A stretch of DNA of 64,000 nt from Acidimicrobiales bacterium (GTDB lineage Bacteria > Actinomycetota > Acidimicrobiia > Acidimicrobiales > JADJXE01): NCBI GenBank assembly GCA_016716005.1, contig JADJXE010000001.1, positions 2,679,001 to 2,743,000 of the forward strand. The letters run 5' to 3'. The notes beneath the pieces are model-generated. The model did no database searches. It saw nothing but the letters and a program-made list of their open reading frames with translations, and was not told where the DNA came from. The position numbers and the translations under genes were made by a program. Positions 58,601 through 64,000 of this stretch are shown here, in pieces. Each line of letters begins with the position of its first letter. The stretch's first letter is position 1.

Positions 58601-59176
58601 GGCTACGACCTGTACTGCCAGATGGTCACCGAGGCGGTCGCCGAGCTGAAGGGCGAGGAGCCGCGCGAGCCGGCCGAGATCAAGCTCGACCTGCCCGTCG
58701 ACGCCAACCTGCCGGCGGGCTACGTCGGTCGGGAGGAGCTGCGCCTCGAGGCCTACCGGCGGCTCGCGGCGGTCACCACCGACGGCGAGGTCGACGACAT
58801 CCGAGCGGAGTGGGAGGACCGCTACGGGCCGGTGCCCCCGCCGGCCGCGGCGCTGCTCGACGTGGCCAGGTTGCGCGCCGCGTGCCATCGGCTCGGGCTC
58901 CGGGAGGTGAACGTCACCACCGCCCCCGGGCTGGGGCCCCGCTCGGGGCTGCTGGCGCGCCTGTCGCCCGTGCGCCTCCGCACCAGCCAGGAGATCCGCC
59001 TGAGGCGCCTGGCGCGCGACGCCGTCTACAAGGAGGAGCAGGGCCAGCTGCAGGTGCCGCTGCGGGCGGGCGGCGACGTGGTGGCCTCGCTGCTCGGGTT
59101 CCTCGCCGAGCTGTTCCCGGGCGACGGGCCGACTGGTGCCGACGGGGCCGCCTCCCTAGCATCGGCGCCGTCGTGA
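55619..59176 (+). CDS. mfd: Transcription-repair coupling factor
   Basis: DNA translocase of 1185 residues, full length, that removes stalled RNA polymerase and recruits UvrA. The UvrB-like N-domain begins LLRDEPAVAGVLGRRQAVL and has FPAWETLPFERVSPS. The RNA-polymerase-interacting domain has LQPGDFVVHHHHGVARYGG. The RecG-like motor has Walker A LLCGDVGFGKTEVAVRAVFK, DEEQ-box LLVVDEEQRFGVQHKE, TATPIPRTLEMSLTGIRDL and TTIIESGIDMPTVNTLVVDR. The TRCF C-domain ends the protein. GTG 55619 follows a TACCCT box. Its TGA overlaps the next gene's GTG. Confidence 0.97.
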   Translation: MIPPTAPVEGARSRLGPLAALPALLRDEPAVAGVLGRRQAVLAVPEPARALVTAGLATLSSRRPFLVAVPTGAEAERLAHDLTAYLGPDQVELFPAWETLPFERVSPSVEAMGRRLRVLWRLRQPEHHPAVVVASVRALAQRLGPHVEDVEPLVARPGERFDPTEVVERLVAGGYRREYQVEHRGEVAVRGSIVDVFPSTADGPVRIDLWGDEVDRLTAFSVTDQRSTHEVAEVEVFPARELLASAEVRARAERLVALEPWGREQWERLAEGAVFDGMESWLPWLTEGEHLVVDLLGAEAQVVLVDPRRLRDRAGDLLAEEADLAGVLARTWGVAPAAADDPALPRLHLPFDRLLAHTQAAAWTMTTAPEGPDVATVTAIGWDSAAGAGGSERLTRRLRELVAGGYRVVLAADGAGSGAHLVRLLRDEGIELVDATGPAGLDGEGADVTRPGGYAVVEPLERGVVLPEVKVAVLGEADVTGRRRAHRAARPRRRDAQAFFDDLQPGDFVVHHHHGVARYGGMVKRAIGGVERDYLLLDYRGGDKLYVPSDQIDAVRHYTGGDSPSLHRLGGSDFARTKARVQSAVREIAQELVVLYQRRVHTPGHAFAPDTPWQRELEDAFPFTETPDQLVAIADVKADMEAPTPMDRLLCGDVGFGKTEVAVRAVFKAVQDGKQAAVLVPTTLLAQQHGQTFSERFAGYPVRVEVLSRFLTPAQQKRVVEGVADGSVDVVIGTHRLLSDDISFRELGLLVVDEEQRFGVQHKEAMKKLKMDVDVLTLTATPIPRTLEMSLTGIRDLTLLHTPPADRQPILTYVGEYDERAVAESLRRELLREGQVFFVHNRVQDIEKVAGELRDLVPEARIAVAHGQMDEGTLERVVLDFWEGDFDVLVCTTIIESGIDMPTVNTLVVDRADLLGLGQLHQLRGRVGRAGQRAYAYLFHPRDRVLTEDAYERLRTISESTELGSGFRIAMRDLEIRGAGNLLGETQSGHIAAVGYDLYCQMVTEAVAELKGEEPREPAEIKLDLPVDANLPAGYVGREELRLEAYRRLAAVTTDGEVDDIRAEWEDRYGPVPPPAAALLDVARLRAACHRLGLREVNVTTAPGLGPRSGLLARLSPVRLRTSQEIRLRRLARDAVYKEEQGQLQVPLRAGGDVVASLLGFLAELFPGDGPTGADGAASLASAPS
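59157..59162 (+). promoter_or_regulatory. -10-like box (TAGCAT) inside the end of mfd
   Basis: TAGCAT ends ten bases before the GTG of the peptidyl-prolyl isomerase gene, within the last mfd codons. It could be an internal promoter or chance. Confidence 0.3.
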
Positions 59177-60177
59177 CGCGCCTGCTCGCCCTCGTCGCCC
59201 TCGCCCTCGCCGGCGCCCTCGCGGTGTCCGGGTGCGCTGCGGCCGAGCCCGACGCGGCCACCGTCAACGGCGACGCCATCGCCCGGTCGCAGCTCCAGGA
59301 CGAGCTGCAGGCCATCGCCGGCAACGACGCCTACGTGCAGAGCCTGAGCGCGGGCGGCCTGGTGGTCACCGGCGCCGGCGCGAACAGCCTCCGCTCCGAC
59401 TTCGTGTCGCTCGTGCTCGGCCGGCAGGTGGAGTGGGAGCTCATCGGCGCCCGCGCCGCCGGCGAGGGCCTCACCATCGACCCCTCGGTCGAGGCCGCGG
59501 CCCGCCAGCAGGTGATCGAGTCGGTGGGCGGCCAGGAGGTGTTCGACCAGTTCCCGGCCAGCTACCAGGACTTCCTCGTCGAGCAGTGGGCCACCGCGCT
59601 GGCCGTGCAGCTGTCGTTCGTGGGGCTCGACAAGGTCGACGATGCGACCCTCGAGGCCTACTTCGAGGACAACGCCGAGCAGTTCGAGGAGGTGTGCGTC
59701 CGCCACGTCCTGGTGGCCACCGAGGCCGAGGCCCAGGCGGTGGAGGCCCAGCTGGCCGCGGGCGCCGACTTCGCCCAGCTGGCCCGTGACCTGTCGACCG
59801 ACCCCGGCTCGGCCGAGCAAGGGGGCGACCTCGGGTGCGTGAGCCGCGGCCAGTTCGTGGCCGAGTTCGACGACGCCGTCTTCGCGGCCGAGGTGGGGGA
59901 GCCGACCGCGCCGGTCGAGACCGACTTCGGCTGGCACGTGATCCTCGTGACCGAGCGCCGCACCCCCGACTTCGCCGACGTGAGGGACCAGCTGCTCCAG
60001 ACCGTGCTGGCCTCGGCCGACGCCGACTTCGCGGCGTGGCTCGCCGGGGCCAAGGCCGACGCCGACGTCGAGGTCGACCCTCGCTACGGCACGTGGAGCG
60101 CCGACCAGGGGACGGTGGCCCCGCCGACCACCCTGCTGCCCGACCCGCTGTCGCCGCCCGCGCCGCCGGGAGGGTGA
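59173..60177 (+). CDS. PpiC/SurA-like peptidyl-prolyl isomerase lipoprotein
   Basis: A 334-residue secreted protein. The signal reads MTRLLALVALALAGALAVSG and ends at a lipobox Cys near residue 21. A SurA-N-like helical domain follows (VNGDAIARSQLQDELQAIAG to about 165). The parvulin domain (about 175-270) has VCVRHVLVATEAEAQAVEAQ, DLSTDPGSAEQGGDLGCVSR, FDDAVFAAEVGEPTAPVETD and FGWHVILVTER. It should act as an extracytoplasmic folding factor, like mycobacterial or Bacillus PrsA. The C-terminus is a Pro-rich tail. GTG 59173 overlaps the mfd TGA, and its own stop overlaps mazG. Confidence 0.9.
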   Translation: MTRLLALVALALAGALAVSGCAAAEPDAATVNGDAIARSQLQDELQAIAGNDAYVQSLSAGGLVVTGAGANSLRSDFVSLVLGRQVEWELIGARAAGEGLTIDPSVEAAARQQVIESVGGQEVFDQFPASYQDFLVEQWATALAVQLSFVGLDKVDDATLEAYFEDNAEQFEEVCVRHVLVATEAEAQAVEAQLAAGADFAQLARDLSTDPGSAEQGGDLGCVSRGQFVAEFDDAVFAAEVGEPTAPVETDFGWHVILVTERRTPDFADVRDQLLQTVLASADADFAAWLAGAKADADVEVDPRYGTWSADQGTVAPPTTLLPDPLSPPAPPGG

Positions 60178-61622
60178 CGCCCCGGGTCGTGGTGGTGGGG
60201 CTCGGCCCGGCCGGGCCCGAGCTCGTCACCCGCGCCACGCTCGCCGCGATCGAGCGCGTCCCGGCCCGCTTCGTGCGGACCACCCGCCACCCTGCGGCGT
60301 CGGTGGTGCCCGCCGCCACCTCGTTCGACTCGGTGTACGACGCCGCGGCCACCTTCGACGAGGTCTACCGCCGGATCGTGGACGCCCTGGTCGAGGCGGC
60401 CATCGACGAGCGCGAGGTGCTGTACGCGGTCCCGGGCTCGCCGGTGGTCGCGGAGCGCACCGTGGCGCTGCTCCGCGCCGATCGGCGGGTGGCCGTCGAG
60501 GTCCTGCCCGCCCTGTCGTTCCTCGACCTGGCGTGGGCCCGGCTCGGGGTCGACCCGGTGGCGCTGGGCGTGCGGCTCGTCGACGGCCGGGCCTTCGCCG
60601 TGGAGGCCGCGGGGGAGCGGGGCCCCCTGCTCGTGGCCCAGTGCGACACCCGTGCGGTGCTGTCCGACGTGAAGCTCGCCCTGGCCGAGGCCATGGACCG
60701 CCGGCCGGGCCACCCGGGGGGCGGGACCCTCACCGTCACGGTGCTCCACCACCTCGGCCTGCCCGACGAGGTCGTCGTGCCGCTGCGCTGGGACGAGCTC
60801 GACCGCTCGGTGGAGCCCGACCACCTGACCTCGGTGTGGCTGCCCGCCCTGGCCCCGCCGGTGGCGGCCGAGGTGGCCCGGTTCGCGGAGCTGGTGCGCA
60901 CCCTGCGGGAGCGGTGCCCCTGGGACCGCGAGCAGACCCACCGCAGCCTCACCCGGCACCTGCTGGAGGAGACGTACGAGGTGCTGGAGGCGATCGAGGG
61001 GCTCGACGAGGGCACCGGGGCCGGGGCCGAGCACCTCGAGGAGGAGCTGGGCGACCTGCTGTTCCAGGTGGTGTTCCACGCCACGCTGGCCGCCGAGGAG
61101 GGCTGGTTCACGCTCGACGACGTGGCTCGGGGGGTGCACGACAAGCTGGTGCGGCGGCATCCCCACGTGTTCGGCGACGTGCAGGCGGCCACCGCCGAGC
61201 ACGTGGTCGCCAACTGGGAGCGCATCAAGCAGGCCGAGAAGGGCCGCGAGAGCGTGATGGACGGCATCCCCGGCAACCTCCCGTCGCTCGTCTACGCCCA
61301 GAAGATCCAGCGCAAGGCCGGCTCCCTCGGCCTCGAGCCGCCGCCCGGCGGGGCCGGGCTCACCGACACGGTGCTCACCGACACGGCCGTGGGCGACGCG
61401 CTGTACGCGCTGGCCGCCGCGGCCCGGCGGGCCGGCATCGACGGCGAGGCCGCCCTCCGGGTCGCGGCCGGGCGGGTGCGCGATCGCGTCCGCGCGGTGG
61501 AGCTGCTCGCCGCCAGCCGGGGCGTCGACGCGGCCGCACTCGACCGGGACGCGCTCGAGGCGCTGTGGGCCGAGGTGGGGGTCGGCGGGCGGGGTGCGGG
61601 CGGCGCCGGCGCGGCCGACTAA
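60174..61622 (+). CDS. mazG: YabN-like fusion: tetrapyrrole-methylase-fold domain + MazG pyrophosphohydrolase
   Basis: A 482-residue two-domain protein. Residues 1-225 have the SAM-dependent tetrapyrrole methylase fold (VVVVGLGPAGPELVTRATL, VLYAVPGSPVVAERTV, VEVLPALSFLDLAW). The MazG domain starts near 245 (FAELVRTLRERCPWDREQTH) with the EEx12-28ExxD metal motif in LLEETYEVLEAIE and LEEELGDLLFQVVFH. A second, partial MazG-like repeat follows (VMDGIPGNLPSLVYAQKIQR). MazG hydrolyses aberrant or signal nucleotides such as dGTP or ppGpp. GTG 60174 overlaps the upstream stop. Confidence 0.92.
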   Translation: MTPRVVVVGLGPAGPELVTRATLAAIERVPARFVRTTRHPAASVVPAATSFDSVYDAAATFDEVYRRIVDALVEAAIDEREVLYAVPGSPVVAERTVALLRADRRVAVEVLPALSFLDLAWARLGVDPVALGVRLVDGRAFAVEAAGERGPLLVAQCDTRAVLSDVKLALAEAMDRRPGHPGGGTLTVTVLHHLGLPDEVVVPLRWDELDRSVEPDHLTSVWLPALAPPVAAEVARFAELVRTLRERCPWDREQTHRSLTRHLLEETYEVLEAIEGLDEGTGAGAEHLEEELGDLLFQVVFHATLAAEEGWFTLDDVARGVHDKLVRRHPHVFGDVQAATAEHVVANWERIKQAEKGRESVMDGIPGNLPSLVYAQKIQRKAGSLGLEPPPGGAGLTDTVLTDTAVGDALYALAAAARRAGIDGEAALRVAAGRVRDRVRAVELLAASRGVDAAALDRDALEALWAEVGVGGRGAGGAGAAD

Positions 61623-61625
61623 CGT
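61620..61625 (+). promoter_or_regulatory. -10 box (TAACGT) candidate for eno
   Basis: TAACGT overlaps the mazG stop codon and would give a leader of about 70 bases with a gcggagg Shine-Dalgarno near 61690. Confidence 0.35.
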
Positions 61626-61703
61626 TCGCCACATCGGCCACACCAGCAACAGCCACGAACGGGCCGATCGGCCACCGGCCGGGCACTGCGGAGGCGTCAG
61701 CGC

Positions 61704-62987
<1,284 letters not shown>

Positions 62988-63039
62988 GCGACGCGACGCC
63001 GGGACGCCGGGGCTCCGGGGCCAGAGGGGGTTCGGACAG

Positions 63040-63387
63040 GTGCGGGGCATGCGGCGGGCGGTGTGGCCCCTGCTCGCCACCGTCGTGCTGGTGGGGGTGC
63101 TGTTCCTCGCCGTGTTCCCCACCCGCACGTTCCTCGGCCAGCGCGCCGCCATCGAGCGGGCCGAGCACCAGCTCGGCGTGCTGCGCGGCCAGGCCGACGA
63201 GCTCCAGCGGCGCGCCGATGCCCTCGACACCGACGCCGAGATCGAGCGGCTCGCCCGAGAGCAGTACAGCCTGGTGCGGCCGGGCGAGCAGGCCTTCGCG
63301 GTGCTCCCCCCGCCGGCGGTGACCACCCCCCCGTCGTACTGGGCGGGGCTGCTCGGGCCGCTCGGCGCCGTCGACGCCGAGGGGTAG
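63040..63387 (+). CDS. Septum formation initiator (FtsB/DivIC family)
   Basis: A 115-residue single-pass membrane protein. A short cytoplasmic tail and a hydrophobic helix (about 8-26, VWPLLATVVLVGVLFLAVFP) lead into an extracytoplasmic coiled coil (AAIERAEHQLGVLRGQADEL-type heptads). It ends with the DivIC/FtsB signature AEIERLAREQYSLVRPGEQAF. It should join the FtsQ/FtsL divisome complex. GTG 63040 and ATG 63049 are both possible starts. The position after eno is the usual one for actinobacterial divIC. Confidence 0.9.
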   Translation: MRGMRRAVWPLLATVVLVGVLFLAVFPTRTFLGQRAAIERAEHQLGVLRGQADELQRRADALDTDAEIERLAREQYSLVRPGEQAFAVLPPPAVTTPPSYWAGLLGPLGAVDAEG

Positions 63388-63400
63388 CAGGGCCCGGGCC

Positions 63401-63793
63401 ATGACGTTCGCGCAGGTGATCGACGACGTCGTCCGGGTGTTCGAGGGTGCCGGCGTCGCCGTGCTGGTCGTCGGCTTCGTCGTGGGGTTCGTGCGCTGGG
63501 GGCGCACCGTGGCCTCACGCCGCGGCAACGGAGCGACCGGGGCCAACCGGCGCCTCCGCAACGACCTCGGCGTCGCCATCCTCCTCGGCCTCGAGATCCT
63601 GGTGGCCGCCGACATCATCCGCACGGTCGCCGTCGACCCCACCCTCGAGAGCGTGGCCGTGCTCGGCCTCATCGTGGCGATCCGGACGTTCCTCAGCTTC
63701 TCGCTGGAGGTGGAGATCGAGGGGGTGTGGCCGTGGAGGCGGGGCGCCGCCCTCCTCGGCCCGGGCGCGCGGAGCGCCGACTCGGCCGGGTAG
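63401..63793 (+). CDS. DUF1622 membrane protein
   Basis: A 130-residue protein with three predicted membrane segments: GAGVAVLVVGFVVGFVRW, LGVAILLGLEILVAADII and SVAVLGLIVAIRTFLSFSL. The R-x-x-LG-x-x-ILLGLE and IRTFLSxSLExE motifs are those of DUF1622. Function unknown. The ATG lies 14 bases after the divIC stop, so co-transcription is likely. Confidence 0.88.
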   Translation: MTFAQVIDDVVRVFEGAGVAVLVVGFVVGFVRWGRTVASRRGNGATGANRRLRNDLGVAILLGLEILVAADIIRTVAVDPTLESVAVLGLIVAIRTFLSFSLEVEIEGVWPWRRGAALLGPGARSADSAG

Positions 63794-63831
63794 CCTCCCG
63801 CCGTCCGCATGCGGGGGAGGGAGTCGGCTCG

Positions 63832-64000
63832 ATGAGCATTCTCGGGAACAGGGTGCTGCGCAAGGAGGACCCGAAGTTCCTCACCGTGGGTGGCACGTAC
63901 ACCGCCGACGTGCGCGACCCGCGCCTCGACGGCTCGGCCTACGTCACGTACGTGCGGTCGACGATGGCCCACGCCACGATCTCGTCGGTCGAGCTGGAGG
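63832..64000 (+). CDS. Molybdopterin-binding large subunit of a CO/xanthine dehydrogenase-family enzyme (3' part outside window)
   Basis: The frame from ATG 63832 is open to the window edge (56 codons). It reads MSILGNRVLRKEDPKFLTVG, GTYTADVRDPRLDGSAYVTY and VRSTMAHATISSVELE. The RxEDPxFLTGxGxYxxD start followed by a VRSxxAHAxI strand is the entry of the aldehyde oxidase/xanthine dehydrogenase a/b-hammerhead domain (CoxL-like). The active-site loop that separates form I CO dehydrogenase from relatives lies beyond the window. A TAGCCT box (63791-63796) and a gggggaggg purine tract precede the start. Confidence 0.82.
   Translation, partial: MSILGNRVLRKEDPKFLTVGGTYTADVRDPRLDGSAYVTYVRSTMAHATISSVELE

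Noticed and set aside
54440..58888. 1482-codon minus-strand frame
   Set aside because: Antisense of the AbiEi-like gene and mfd, both of which have clear motifs on the plus strand.

Overview
The window is very GC-rich, with frequent GTG starts, many four-base start/stop overlaps and very few Shine-Dalgarno sites. Gene content and order (bL37, bS22, and the rsmI-metG-tatD-rsmA-ispE ... tRNA-Gln - glmU-prs-rplY-pth-mfd-mazG-eno-divIC block) fit a chromosome of an actinobacterium. The mixture of actinobacterial housekeeping genes with a mesaconate/citramalyl-CoA gene set and a queuosine-salvage protein suggests a deep-branching, Acidimicrobiia-like lineage; that placement is inference. At least fourteen genes have a TANNNT -10 box only 6-11 nt before the start codon, the usual sign of leaderless transcription.

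Layout. 0-20.5 kb is a metabolic region: a cyclic-diphosphoglycerate-synthetase-like protein (cut by the window edge), a phosphoesterase, aminopeptidase N, a PfkB kinase, a DUF2419 queuosine-salvage protein, a hexose phosphomutase, upp, a wrecked deoC, a CtpE-like P-type ATPase, a class III adenylate cyclase, an MBOAT/SGNH acylation pair, a crotonase, a VOC protein, the tiny ribosomal protein bL37, a PHP phosphoesterase and ychF. 20.5-28 kb is a mobile, decaying zone. A 2-kb island sits at the 3' end of ychF between 53-bp direct repeats and carries a truncated helicase, an integrase remnant and a HigBA-like toxin-antitoxin pair. Next come frameshifted genes and a defective IS256 element with an IS110 element inserted inside it. 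The non-coding left end of that IS110 element contains a readable bridge RNA whose guide segments match both the actual insertion site and the element's own ends. A truncated GNAT gene follows.

28-38.4 kb holds a methyltransferase, then three consecutive genes (meh-like, mcl-like, mct-like) that together would convert mesaconyl-C1-CoA to acetyl-CoA and pyruvate, then a DUF2252 protein, a TudS-related protein and a MacB/FtsX-type ABC exporter. 38.4-63.4 kb is the conserved information-processing block, interrupted by a PQQ-propeller lipoprotein, bS22, tRNA-Gln(UUG), a cupin, a pseudogenised AAA ATPase with an intact-looking operator dyad, and an alpha-glucan phosphorylase. GlmU in this block is short and lacks most of its acetyltransferase half. 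The window ends inside a CO dehydrogenase/xanthine dehydrogenase large-subunit gene.
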